Of a stretch of 64,000 nt of DNA, positions 14,401 to 24,483 are shown piece after piece. Source of the DNA: Sipunculus nudus. Lineage: Eukaryota; Annelida; Sipuncula; Golfingiida; Sipunculidae. The translations under genes and the position numbers were made by a program. The DNA lies in assembly GCA_026874595.1 (NCBI GenBank), contig CM049321.1, forward strand, positions 14,835,479-14,899,478, given 5' to 3'. The notes beneath the pieces were generated by a model. It saw only the letters and a list, made by a program, of their open reading frames with translations, was not told the origin of the DNA and ran no database searches. Position 1 is the stretch's first letter. Each line of letters opens with the position of its first letter.

Positions 14401-17400
14401 TACCTACCATAATCATAATATACTTCACAATACCTACCATAATCATAATATTCTTCACAATACCTACCATAATCATAATATACTTCATAATACCTACCAT
14501 AATCATAATATACTTCATAATACCTACCATAATCATAATATACTTCATAATACCTACCATAATCATAATATACTTCATAATACCTACCATAATCATAATA
14601 TACTTCATAATACCTACCATAATCTTAATATTCTTCACAATACCTACCATAATCATAATATACTTCATAATACCTACCATAATCATAATATTCTTCATAA
14701 CACCTACCATAATCATAATATTCTTCACAATACCTACCATAATCATAATATTCTTCACAATACCTACCATAATCATAATATTCTTCACAATACCTACCAT
14801 AATCATAATATACTTCACAATACCTACCATAATCATAATATACTTCATAATACCTACCATAATCATAATATTCTTCACAATACCTACCATAATCATAATA
14901 TTCTTCACAATACCTACCATAATCATAATATTCTTCACAATACCTACCATAATCATAATATACTTCACAATACCTACCATAATCATAATATACTTCACAA
15001 TACCTACCATAATCATAATATTCTTCATAATACCTACCATAATCATAATATTCTTCACAATACCTACCATAATCATAATATACTTCATAATACCTACCAT
15101 AATCATAATATTCTTCACAATACCTACCATAATCATAATATTCTTCATAATACCTACCATAATCATAATATTCTTCACAATACCTACCATAATCATAATA
15201 TACTTCACAATACCTACCATAATCATAATATACTTCATAATACCTACCATAATCATAATATACTTCATAATACCTACCATAATCATAATATTCTTCACAA
15301 TACCTACCATAATCATAATATACTTCATATTACCTACTATAATCATAACATACTTAATAATACCTACCATAATTATAATATATACTTCATAATATCTACC
15401 ATAACATACTTCAGTGTTCCTACCATAATCATAACATACTTCATAATGCCTACCATAATCATAATATACTTCATAATACCTACCATAATCCATACTTCAT
15501 AATACCTACCATAACCATTATATACTTCATAATCCTACCATAACATACTTCAAAATTCTTTCCATAATCATAATATACTTCATGATACCTACCATAATCA
15601 TAACATACTTCATAACACCTACCATAATCCATTTCAGCTTGAGCTGTAGATAACCGCTTTTGTAAGCTCTCCTCAGTCTCTGTATTCCTGCCTTGTAATC
15701 GTTGCCTCTGTAAATGAAAAAAAATACATCCATTTTTAACAACTATTCCTGTTACCTGAACAAACAACTGACACTATATCTCTGATATATGTATTCAATG
15801 TGTGACCTTAATTGCACTCCTTAAGCATTAGGTGACACTGCAGACTTTCCAGATCTGTCTTGTTTTATCATTCATTTTTTAATATAGCCATATAATTGTA
15901 TGGCAGACTGCAAGAGGAAAATTTTAAAACAGGTCAATGTTACATTTAATATAAAAATTTTCCACTGCATGAAATTCAATTTAAATGTTGTTTGCTATTT
16001 TACTTTTTCCTAGAACATATTGTTTCATTGCTTGTGTATATATAATTGTTGAAGATCCATTATACAAATACACAACCAATTTAATCAATTAGGAAAGAAA
16101 TTGACCAATAATCTATGCAATCAATTCCTCGGCACAACACAAGTACCAATGATGCACCTATATCTGAAAGATACGGGTAGAAATATTTTTTAATGATTTT
16201 GATGATTCACTGGTGCATCCATAATTCCATATTTGGAATGTCTGAGAAAAGGTACAGCTTCATCAGGCATCTTTTCATTTTAAACAAATTTTTTTGGATG
16301 AGGTAAACACCTCCATATTTTAATGCTGACTTTTCTAATTCTTAAGCTAGGTATTTACATCTGCAGACTTCCATTTCAGTTTGGGACTACATGACAGGGT
16401 GGTAGATCTCATTTTTATTTTATATCCTGGTGTCACCCGGGCCCAGAGTCTATCACACATGCAGGTGCTGGGTGTGTAATCATCCCCACTGCTGGGTCAA
16501 AACACAGAGGAACCTTATTGTTTGTGAGTGATTCACGGCCGTGGGGTATAGCCTTTCCATTAAGCCTGCAGAGCACTCACCCTGAGATTAGGCCAACCGT
16601 GGAAATGTCACCAATCCTCGGCTGAGATTCAAACTCACAACCTTCCAGGTTTGAGTCCTGTGCTCTACCCCGTAGCCAGAGAAACCGGTATTTTGTAAGG
16701 TGACTTACCAGTGCTTCCATATCTGGAGGTTTGATGAAGATATATCGAGGATTAAGATCGGTTTCCTTAATACTTTTCACGCCCTGCATGTCAATATCGA
16801 GGATACAGATACGACCGGTCTTCTGGACATCAATCACAGCCTTTTGACTGTAACAAGAAAACATCAAACCTTGTAAAGTTGGGCCTGTTTTTAAGGCAGT
16901 GTAGGATGGTCGTACAGTGGAACCTGTCTGAAAGAACACCTGTCTATTGACACCACCCTAGGATCAACGAAAAGCATTCCCATTGGTTACCTGTCTAATT
17001 AGACCACCTGTGAATAGACCACTTTTGGCCAGTCCCATGGGTGGTCTAATAACACAGGATTCACTATCTGTAAAACTCTGCTGACCATTTATCAATTTAT
17101 CACTTGAAGTAGTATGAAAATTCTGACCATATACAGTTGCCTAAATGGAATTATGTTCAGTGTTCTTTTCAAATGAGCATAAACTAAACCTAATAAGTAT
17201 ATATTGTACTCTGTAATATATGAAAACTGTGGCCTGAAACCTTTTAATCATGCAATAAGGGAAAAAAGGTTATGGGCTTAAGAGTTATACCAAAGGACAT
17301 ATTTGATAAACATAAAATGTGTAAATATGAATAATAATTCTAAAAACAGTTTAAAAATTGATATGGCCAAAATGAGCTAAAGATTCAATTCTAGGAAGGT

Positions 17401-20400
17401 TTGCCCAAATTCTTGATTGAGTGTACCAGTGGTATGCATGGCAAGAGAGATTAACAGAATGCTCCATACTTTTATAGCAATACATCACTTTGTTCGCACA
17501 ATTAAATGCGTACTTTAATCATTGTAACCCCTTGTGATACAATACTAGATCCATAATGTAGCAAAGGCAAAGAATAAGAATGAATTAAATAGGGAAGATA
17601 ATAACCATCTAGTTTATGCATTCTGTGTGTGTGTGTGGAGGGTGCAGAGGGGAAGCTAAGCTAAGCTGGACCAAGGGGAAAGTCTAGCTAAGCTAAGCTG
17701 CCTGGAGTGTGGAGTGATTACAAACACAAGTGAGGGCTCCATCACCCACTATACACCACTGTCAAACTGGGCTGGCTGGATGTGAATTATACTCAAAAAC
17801 TTGAATAAAGCTACTCTTTTCAATCAATTCCTTTAAAATTTCAGGTTTTAAAAGATTAAATCTTTATGTATAAATACTGTGAAAATTAATCAACAAGGGA
17901 AAAAAGGAAAAAAAAACAGACAGATATCTGGACGGACAGCATGACAGACGGAAGACTGACATAGGACCATGACTATAGCTCAAATACTTATACTCAGCTG
18001 AGCTAAAAACCCTATATTTAAAATCAAACCAAACATTTTTTAAATTCATATTATAACCATTAAGTATACACTACTTTGAATCTAGTAGTGTTCTTTCTGA
18101 TGGTACACATATCTCTGAACTTGTCATTTATTTAAACATAATTTTGTAACATTTAAAAAAAATAAATGTTTGAAAGGTTTACTATTTTAAGCACCCAGTA
18201 ACAGTAAGCCAGTGTTTTAGCTGGCTAATATTAATCTTCATGACAATATCTCAAAAGTTTATCTTTCCCTCCATCATGTTTCTATCTACCTTAAAACTGA
18301 AATTTTGATTCAATAAGAAATTTAAAATTTCATTTTTCAACAAAAAGACACCCATTCTTAAAATATTGTATTCTTTATAGGGTGTATTATGAATTTAAAA
18401 CAAATTTTTGATTGAATTTGGATATAAGGGTTTTTGCCAGTTCTGCTACCCTAAACACGATATTTATTGATATGCCAAATATGATACAATATTCATAATA
18501 GCTGCTATATATCATTTATATACTCACCTTGTGCCATACATGTTACCGGAGAAAATGGCATATTCAACAAACTCGTTATTTTTTATTGCTGCCTCAAATT
18601 CTTCTTTAGTGACAAAATGGTAATCTACAAAAAAAAATAAAATAAAAACAAAATTTAAATGAATACCAAAAAAAATCACAATCATAAAATTGTTGACATT
18701 CATTTTAAACTTTTATTTTTCTGAACCAATCAAAACAAATCAGAAATAGCAAATAATATATGATATGATATGACATAAGAGTTCAAAAGTGCCAATATGA
18801 TATATTTCTATGCATTATCATTTCAAGTGTAATTTTTTCACCAATCATGTTCCTGAAAGCTTTACTTTATCATTCTGATGTGGTATGCCTATTATTCCTG
18901 AGATTTAAATTTCATTATATTTTTTTTCAACAACAACATGAGGCTTTCATTTTCAAAACATATCAGAGAATATTAAATTATATCAAAATCTTGCATAAAT
19001 ATGTAAAAAATCTGATATAATTACTCATTCACTATCAATTTACTGGCAGATGCAGTATTTAATCATGCTTGTCCAATCCCAAATGAATTCATTTTTGTAC
19101 AGAAATTAACCTGTGCTTTCCTGAGCATTGCACAATTCATTGTGCTTTCAATTCATTGCACAGGTCTCAATTCCATGAGATCACCTTGAAATGTGACAGC
19201 TGATCTTGATGGTCTGATTACACTATTAAGTCCACTCTCACTGCTCTGATTCTTGGCCCTGTGCCAGAAACAGTGTTAGAAAGAATGTATCGCATGTTTA
19301 AAATTTGGAGCTGGATGCACAATGCAATACCAATCTCTCATTGGTCTGACTCCAATTCTTTGCTCTGCGTGCACCCAGTGTTCCAACTTACAAAATCTTG
19401 CTATACAAAGCAGTTGTCACATGAGACAAGATCTGGGATAACTGTAGTGTACATTCACTGTGTGAGAAGCCTATCAAATGAGCAATGTTTTAGGTACTAG
19501 CAGATTTGTACCCATGCTGTTTCATTCAATGCATTTTGACTGTCAACATCCACCTTGCAACATCAGGGATACTGTGTGTACATACGATGGAGGCCCATCA
19601 ACATTCCTAAAATGCTTGCGAGAAATTAAACAGTCAAGGTCTGATAAGGGCATGGAAATGTGACACAGAAGTATTCTAACAGCAGTCTAAAAGGCATGAA
19701 CCTGTAAAGTGATTTTGGGTCGTGATTGGACCCATAGCCGCAATGAAGAGGCCAGAAAGTGTTTGATTGACCACACGCCTCAATCATGATTTATAATAGG
19801 GTAACAGTGAACTTAATAAACAAGATACTCCTATTAAAAAATAGGTCAAATTTTGCTCCCACTATGTTCCCGCTCCATGGACCTCTAACAACATTGGCTC
19901 TGAACACTGCTCGCTGGGTTGGTATGTGGTTTTCCCGGAAATGCATACATGGCTATGATAAAATAGATTTAATGTCATAAGATTTTGATGGAGCGGGAAC
20001 AAAGTGGGAGCAAAATTCAAACTATTATTTAATAAAAGTATAAACATTGCTGATCCTACCTTTGCCTTCACATTCTCCTGGTCTTGGCTTCCTGGTTGTG
20101 TCTGTATACAAATATAAATATGAAAAATCATTAAGGTGATAATGAAACATAATGATAAAAATAATGCTTAAATATATTTCATTATATGATCTCTACCAGT
20201 AATAATTTGATAAATAAATAATATTTAGGTACATAAACATTTCCAATAATATGTGTCTTTTCTCAAAGTTATAGTTAATTATGGCTGAATACAAAAGATT
20301 CCGAGGATAACCATTACGACACATGGACTTGCCATCCCCATACACCCAGTTGTACATAGTTTTATTGTTCTATGTGTGAGTAAACAAAGTCAGACTGTGT

Positions 20401-21357
20401 CTGTTTATCAAAACATGTGACCAGAGGTCAAATCATGTTCACATGTGACAACTCCCAAACAAGGAGAAGAAACATGAACAAGGAAACACAGAAGAAACAC
20501 CAGTGGATGCTTGACAAAATCTTCATTTGTGACGGGTTACCGCATTGACAAGACTTGACATAGAAACATATGATCTTTCGGCTGTTGTGTATACTATGGG
20601 AGTAGGGGAAAGATTTTAGAACAAAATATTATCAGATACCATAATATTGTAAGGTGTAAGCACTATACTTCATGTATATTTAACAGACAAGGTATGTGAA
20701 TGGGTCCCTTTAATGATAATACCATGACTTCTGAAGTACAGTCCTACAATGACCTGCTAAATATACAAAAAGGTGAAATGATTGACCTGCCTGTAGAAAA
20801 TATACATGGATGCCATCTAGGTCTGACTTAACCCGATTCACAGAATGAATGAAATCAATTTTGACACTATGTCAGAAAGACTAATTGTTATGAATAAATG
20901 GCTCATTAAACAATTTCACATAACTGCAAGCCTGACACCAAGCACAGTACTTAACCAGAGACTGACAGATATGAAATAATGAAGCCAGCCATAAAATAAA
21001 ATTAGGTTTTCCATCAATTTAATCAAATTATCATTTGAAACACATAGGAAGTATTAATATTGGGCCTGAAAAATTTAATTTAATTCATTGTTGAACACAA
21101 ATATTTTTTCACTATTTGGAATTAGGATAATCAGTCAAAAATTTAAATTCTTATTTTCAATTTCAGATAAATGGTTTTCGGGTAAACGGTGTTCGCATAA
21201 AGGACGCTCTACTGTACTACTAGACTAGGGTGCATCATGAAAACTTACGAGAGACTGAGAAAGCGAAGCAGCCTGGGTACTCTGCCATCAGCTTCTTGAC
21301 CAGCGTGGACTTGCCCGTGCCTGATGGTCCACTGATTACTACTGGCTGGAACTGCAT
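8438..21357 (-). CDS. GUK1: guanylate kinase (seven coding exons)
   Basis: ATP:GMP phosphotransferase of the cytosol, making GDP from GMP in purine nucleotide metabolism and salvage. Coding exons, in order: 21357-21249, 20101-20060, 18624-18528, 16847-16709, 15707-15623, 10667-10582, 8479-8438. All introns are GT-AG and phases match, giving 199 residues (the human enzyme is 197). Visible landmarks are the P-loop GPSGTGKS at residues 10-17; the GMP-binding/guanylate kinase signature starting TTRKPRPGE at 38-46 and running to YHFV at 52-55; the core strand ending ILDIDMQG at 98-105; and the lid motif RNTETEES at 136-143. The start Met is favoured because the upstream sequence in that exon is open but a candidate upstream exon carries an in-frame stop. 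All catalytic landmarks are intact. The gene is expanded to 13 kb by mobile elements and by a 3-kb minisatellite in intron 5. Confidence 0.96.
8785..9771. mobile_element. Helentron-like element, family 1, copy A (GUK1 intron 6)
   Basis: Starts CTAGAATACGG followed by a decayed hairpin and GTATCCGCC, and ends GGCGGATACAAT, so the termini carry short inverted GTATCCGCC/GGCGGATAC motifs. The core has diverged tandem units with the GGTGGCGCCACC-like palindrome. The tail contains AGGTCAGAGGTCA at 9592-9604. Shorter and more decayed than copies B and D. No coding capacity. Confidence 0.75.
9772..9960 (+). repeat. repeat segment with iterated TGACCT motif
   Basis: Directly abuts the Helentron-like copy. 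It contains GTGACCTTGACCTTTGACCC near 9896-9915, three successive TGACCY half-sites. The sequence is reminiscent of common dispersed molluscan repeats. Open frames on both strands are short and unconvincing. Confidence 0.4.
10582..10667 (-). CDS. GUK1: GUK1 coding exon 6
   Basis: Encodes [20 protein letters not shown] through GLLAK (residues 159-186, completing Ala158), the C-terminal core helix region matching the family pattern of Asp-x-x-Ile-Val-Asn. Acceptor ttttatgtttcag, donor gtaaat. Confidence 0.95.
10739..10918. mobile_element. MITE, pogo/Tc1-mariner type
   Basis: 180 bp between TA dinucleotides (10737-10738 and 10919-10920). The ends are imperfect inverted repeats: CAGGGAAACCCTGAAATTAC on the left against CAGTAAAACCTCAGTTAAC read from the right. 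Both continue into CGACCA. It lies about 70 bp upstream of the exon 6 acceptor, in intron 5. Confidence 0.75.
11002..11189. mobile_element. short inverted-repeat (foldback) element
   Basis: Outer arms AGGTTAGTAAAATTCTCAAC and its complement GTTGAGAATTTTACTAACCT (one mismatch at the inner end), continuing inward through TGTACATTGTAC/GTACAATGTAAA. The loop is about 100 bp and contains a second small hairpin (GTCATCA/TGATGAC). Non-coding, in GUK1 intron 5. Confidence 0.75.
11190..12589. other. GUK1 intron 5, part between foldback element and minisatellite
   Basis: Non-coding. It contains a local duplication of CCTGAAGATGTCTCCACATG (about 11461 and 11513). Around 11600-11810 there is a segment with GACAGACAC and GGGGGACAA-type motifs typical of old dispersed repeats, but I cannot set its limits. 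Confidence 0.5.
12590..15630 (-). repeat. 30-bp minisatellite built from the GUK1 exon 5 donor site
   Basis: About 100 tandem units. Read on the minus strand, the unit is ATTATGGTAGGTATTATGAA followed by GTATATTATG. Between about 12735 and 15340 the period is exactly 30 bp; the two edges (12590-12735 and 15345-15630) have diverged and odd-length units. The exon-proximal unit includes the last coding bases of exon 5 and the authentic donor, so every canonical unit carries a copy of ATTATG/gtaggt. Variation is concentrated at two places: TACTT versus TTCTT, and CATAA, CACAA or TATAA (plus strand). Both strands are open over long stretches only because the unit is a multiple of three and lacks stops in some frames. 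Confidence 0.97.
15623..15707 (-). CDS. GUK1: GUK1 coding exon 5, ending inside the minisatellite
   Basis: Encodes [19 protein letters not shown] and TAQAEMDY (residues 130-157) plus one base; this is the lid region. Acceptor ttttcatttacag. Its last bases, GGATTATG, and the donor gtaggtgttatgaag form the first unit of the 30-bp array that fills intron 5. Confidence 0.95.
16420..16686 (-). mobile_element. tRNA-derived SINE in GUK1 intron 4
   Basis: On the minus strand the head reads GGCTACGGGGTAGAGCAC (A-box-like) and, about 40 bases on, GTGAGTTTGAATCTC (B-box-like), as in a tRNA-derived RNA polymerase III promoter. The body runs to about 16420. It begins about 23 bp after the exon 4 donor and is transcribed in the same direction as GUK1. 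Its family differs from the SINEs at 7745 and 24483. Confidence 0.7.
16709..16847 (-). CDS. GUK1: GUK1 coding exon 4
   Basis: Encodes residues 84-129, from [12 protein letters not shown] through [10 protein letters not shown] to PPDMEAL. Acceptor ttcttgttacag, donor gtaagt. A SINE head begins about 23 bp after its donor, and a MITE ends about 68 bp before its acceptor. Confidence 0.95.
16915..17066. mobile_element. MITE, Tc1/mariner type, in GUK1 intron 3
   Basis: Starts after TA with CAGTGGAACCTGTCTGAAAG and ends with the imperfect complement (GGTGGTCTAATAACACAGGA then TTCACTA). Two internal copies of the GACCACC motif are inverted. About 150 bp, non-coding. Confidence 0.6.
17067..17789. 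other. GUK1 intron 3, distal part
   Basis: Non-coding AT-rich sequence. A local direct repeat of AGCTAAGCTAAGCTG occurs at about 17655-17701. A short GT run is present at about 17627. Confidence 0.5.
17790..18008 (+). repeat. R1 repeat, internally deleted copy
   Basis: Begins AACTTGAATAAAGCTAC as the full copies at 53.5 and 55.1 kb do, jumps to a short GGACGGACAG region, and ends with the same palindrome and GAGCTAAAAA. It therefore marks both ends of the family. Located in GUK1 intron 3. Confidence 0.75.
18528..18624 (-). CDS. GUK1: GUK1 coding exon 3
   Basis: Encodes [10 protein letters not shown] through SGNMYGT (residues 52-82, completing Asp51 and beginning Ser83). It contributes the rest of the signature and the GMP-binding domain. 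Acceptor tttttttgtag, donor gtgagt. Confidence 0.95.
18625..19825. other. GUK1 intron 2, main part
   Basis: Non-coding. Open frames of 61-79 codons at 19261-19663 show no known motif and no splice support. Nothing else recognised. Confidence 0.5.
19826..20040. mobile_element. foldback element in GUK1 intron 2
   Basis: Two arms of about 53 bp, inverted, around a loop of about 109 bp. The conserved inner part reads AATTTTGCTCCCACT, one variable base, then TGTTCCCGCTCCAT. The right arm ends 20 bp from exon 2, close to its donor site. Non-coding. Confidence 0.8.
20060..20101 (-). CDS. GUK1: GUK1 coding exon 2 (42-bp micro-exon)
   Basis: Very short exon between acceptor tgtatacag and donor gtagga. 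It encodes [13 protein letters not shown], the first half of the guanylate kinase signature with the GMP-phosphate-binding arginines. Too short to be found by open-frame length. Confidence 0.95.
21249..21357 (-). CDS. GUK1: GUK1 coding exon 1
   Basis: Encodes residues 1-36 plus one base, including the ATP-binding P-loop. The donor is CTCTC followed by gtaagt. The exon body extends upstream to about 21386, after a ttgttgtag acceptor. Those 29 bases are open in frame (AQRVLLSLR) and are 5' UTR if the Met at 21357 is used. Confidence 0.95.
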
Positions 21358-21386
21358 TCTCAAGCTCAACAAGACCCTCTGAGCAA

Positions 21387-22850
21387 CTACAACAAACAAA
21401 TATACGATATAAACATATGTTAACACTTAACAACAAAACATGCAATCAAGATTCAACCAGCCATCATACCAGTTCCTCTGAGAGATTGTGCACCAGGAAG
21501 TACCAGAAAATAAGGTGGTTTCATATAAAAGTAAATGTACGTGCTGCCACCTGTCAAATTAAAACTGGCAAAACTTTGCAAAATCAGTAACTGCATAACA
21601 TTTTGGATAGCCTGGCCTATCTTTAATGAGGAATCTGATTTTCACTGTGATTTCCCTGCTAGAAATAGATATATTGCAGCTAATTTCACAACCACACTTG
21701 AAAAGGTGAAAAAGATAGTTGATAAGGCATACTATTTTTAGCTTTTTGTGCACAAAGGTTTCATATTCACTATATTTGCTAAGGGGATATATTTACATAA
21801 ATGAAACCTTTGTGAATATGACACCCAACCTACACAGGTCAACAGTAATAAATTTATAATAAGGCTCATCGGTTATCCACCCAGCCAAGCCTGTCATTTA
21901 AAAGTCAAGAGATTGATACTATAATTAAACATATTTTATGTTTCCTTTATAAATATTATCAGATCTTTCATATTATCTGCCTATAGGTGACATGAATTTC
22001 TACTAATTCAAATAGTCCCTCATGAAATTGGTAAGACTGAGCACATGTTTTAAAATAATGTGATAACAGATACCGGTATACATGGGTGGGTTACTATATG
22101 GTAAGATCACAGCACCCCAGAGAAACACTGAAAAAATGGATAATTCAAAATATTATTCTTGCAAATATGAAGGCAACCAAGGTTCTTATTCATTTTTTTA
22201 ACATAATATTATGCATGAAAGCGTAATCCAAAATGTGACTGGCTTTTACAATTCTGAATACCTGTATACAACAAGGATAACAAACAAGACATTACCTTTT
22301 CAAGCTGGACCTTTTGAGTCCTCCCTGGGCATGGGTTAAGGAACTCAAAACTATAAGTTTCCAGCTCAGATATTATGACTCACGTTTATCAGACAGACAG
22401 ACTTCAGCTACAGGGCAATCCACACAGCTGTTTTTTAAGTGCAGTCTATGTTAACATATTTGATGTGAGATTGGCATGATTTCAAAGGTGTTATCACTGG
22501 ATGGTGTTTATGAAGAAGAAGACAGGTAATGATTAATGCTTGACTGACATGCAACGACAATCAGTTCTCCTCATGTGAAACTCCTCTAAATCAGTATATC
22601 AGTAAATCAGTACTACCGGTAGACAGTCAAGAAAGTCCTAAGTCTGATCTGTCACATACAGGTCACACTTATAAGTCTGTTGCCTTTCACAAGATCAGTG
22701 CATGTATGGTTTTAAAAGGTAAATGTGAGGGTTTATAGTCTGATATATTACTGATGATGTCAGTCTTATGTGGTTTTACACTTTGTCTTCCTGGTCACTA
22801 GGGCCTGTTCAATCTTGCAGCTATTTTTGGCTCCCTCTGGGAGCAACCCT
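21387..22850. other. presumed GUK1 5' intron, no gene recognised
   Basis: AT-rich. Opposing short open frames at 21535-21753 overlap on both strands and have no motif. I see no promoter signature that I would defend. Confidence 0.45.
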
Positions 22851-23796
22851 AAATAATAATAATAATAATAATTTATTTTATATAGCGTAAAATCCACAGA
22901 GTGCTCTAAAACGCTGTACAAATGATATGAATAAACATAATAAAAATATACATGTGTATGCTTATCAATCAAGATAAAAAGGTATTTATCCATGCACACA
23001 ATAAAAGTCTTTATGTACTAAAATGATTTATGAATAAGAATGATTTCAACTGACTCTTAAACTAAGAATAACTGGACATGGATTTCAACTTCGCTGGGAG
23101 ATCATTCCACATTTTAGGCCCTGCGACACTGAAGGCACTATTTTGTACTCGTGTTGATTTTGTGAATGGGACATGCAGTAAATATTGGTCGGCAGAACGC
23201 AGTGCTCTACATGGATTGTATAGTTGCAACAATTCCTGAAGATACTGGGGTGCAAGCCCATAGACACACTGATATACCAAAGTCAGAACTTTAAATTTCA
23301 CTCGCTGTTCAACTGGCAACCAGTGAAGAGCATACAAAACTGGTGTGATACGTTGCAGGCAATTCAAATGAGCAGATGTAGCACCGCATAAGAGTGAATT
23401 GCAGTAATCCAGCTTGGTTGTTATAAATGAATGAATGACCGTTTCAAGAGAATCACTATCCAAATATTTCTTTAGTTTGCCTATATTTCGGATGTGCATA
23501 TAAGCGGACTTGCACACCGATGAGATATGGGCATCCATCGATGCGTTTGAGTTCATGATGATGCCAATATTCCTGGCAGAATGCGAGGGTAAAATATTAC
23601 AGTTTCCAATGTGAAGTGTGGGTGATGTGAGCTTGTTTCTCATTGACTGTGATGAAATTACTAAGAATTCGGTCTTGTCACTGTTCAACTTAAGGGTATG
23701 TCGACTCATCCAGTTTTGTACTGATGTTATACAGGTTTCAAGCTGACTAATGGCTCCATTGCCATTTTGCGCCACCTCAAGCTGAGTTAAGATCAA
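22851..23796 (-). pseudogene. 5'-truncated CR1/L2-like non-LTR retrotransposon
   Basis: Encodes the C-terminal part of a non-LTR reverse transcriptase: after a 5' truncation near 23796 come NWMSRHTLKLNSDKTEFLVI, ARNIGIIMN, KLDYCNSLLCG and LHWLPVEQRVKFK, followed by the terminal GPKMWNDLPAKLK block. The frame then meets a TAG at about 23064, but homologous-looking residues (FKSQLKSFLF) continue behind it for about 16 codons, so this is probably a nonsense mutation. The 3' end has the GCGTTTTAGAGCACTC and TATATAAAATAAATT region followed by an (ATT)n tail at about 22851-22871, a typical CR1/L2 terminus. No endonuclease domain or RT catalytic box is present, so it cannot move on its own. Confidence 0.88.
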
Positions 23797-24289
23797 GCTG
23801 AGCTGAGTTTATCAGGACACGCTGCCAATACTTCATTTAGCCATAGTGGGCCAATTTTTGCAGCTCAGTTTGGCTTGTAAAAAAAAAAAAATACAAAATG
23901 ATAAATCTTTTAGAATTAAAAGTGCCCTAAACTTATGTTAAGGTTTTGTTATTTGTTGTTTCTTGTCAATGAAGAGAAACAGTGTGAGAGTATGGGTTAA
24001 AACACCCACAGGATTAACTATACTTGAAATTTTATCATAAACTTCTTAAATGTAAAATGGATACAATTTGTCACACATAATATATGTAACTAGTTTAAAT
24101 AAAACGGGTACTGGTAAAATTGTCAAACGAATAGGCTCTCCGGTCAGTTTAACCCAGCCGACATTTTGCAAAGCTGAGTCGAGTGACGAAACTTGGCTTA
24201 CTACGTACTAAAGTCAGCTGACTTTCTGTCCATGCCAGCTCCATTTATGTAAATAACACGACTCAAGGCTCTATGCAACCTAAGCACCC
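23797..24289. other. no gene recognised
   Basis: Non-coding AT-rich sequence between the CR1-like fragment and the SINE. A (A)13 run occurs near 23879. Confidence 0.45.
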
Positions 24290-24483
24290 ATAATAGGCAC
24301 TAGAAGGTTAATCATCCAATATTTACCTGCCCCCATGACAAGAACCCCTTCACTCCTGGGTGGAGAGAGCTCACCCACGTGGTAAAGATTTTGGCTATGG
24401 GTTTAAGAACTGAAGGCACCCAAGAGCACGGACAAATGAACAACCTTGCGGTCACAAGTCCAGTTTCTAACCATTACATCACC
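24290..24483 (-). mobile_element. tRNA-derived SINE, same family as 7745
   Basis: The head on the minus strand reads GGTGATGTAATGGTTAG, then TGGACTTGTGACCGCAAGG, with a decayed B box. The body contains AAATCTTTACCACGTGGGTG and CTCTCCACCCAGGAGTGAAG, matching the 7745 copy at equivalent places. Tail boundary approximate. Confidence 0.75.

Noticed and set aside
12659-15493. 944-codon minus-strand and 630-codon plus-strand open frames
   Set aside because: Pure translations of a 30-bp intronic minisatellite; open on both strands because the period is a multiple of three.
12590-15630. CRISPR array
   Set aside because: Units are contiguous 30-mers without unique spacers, in an animal gene intron.
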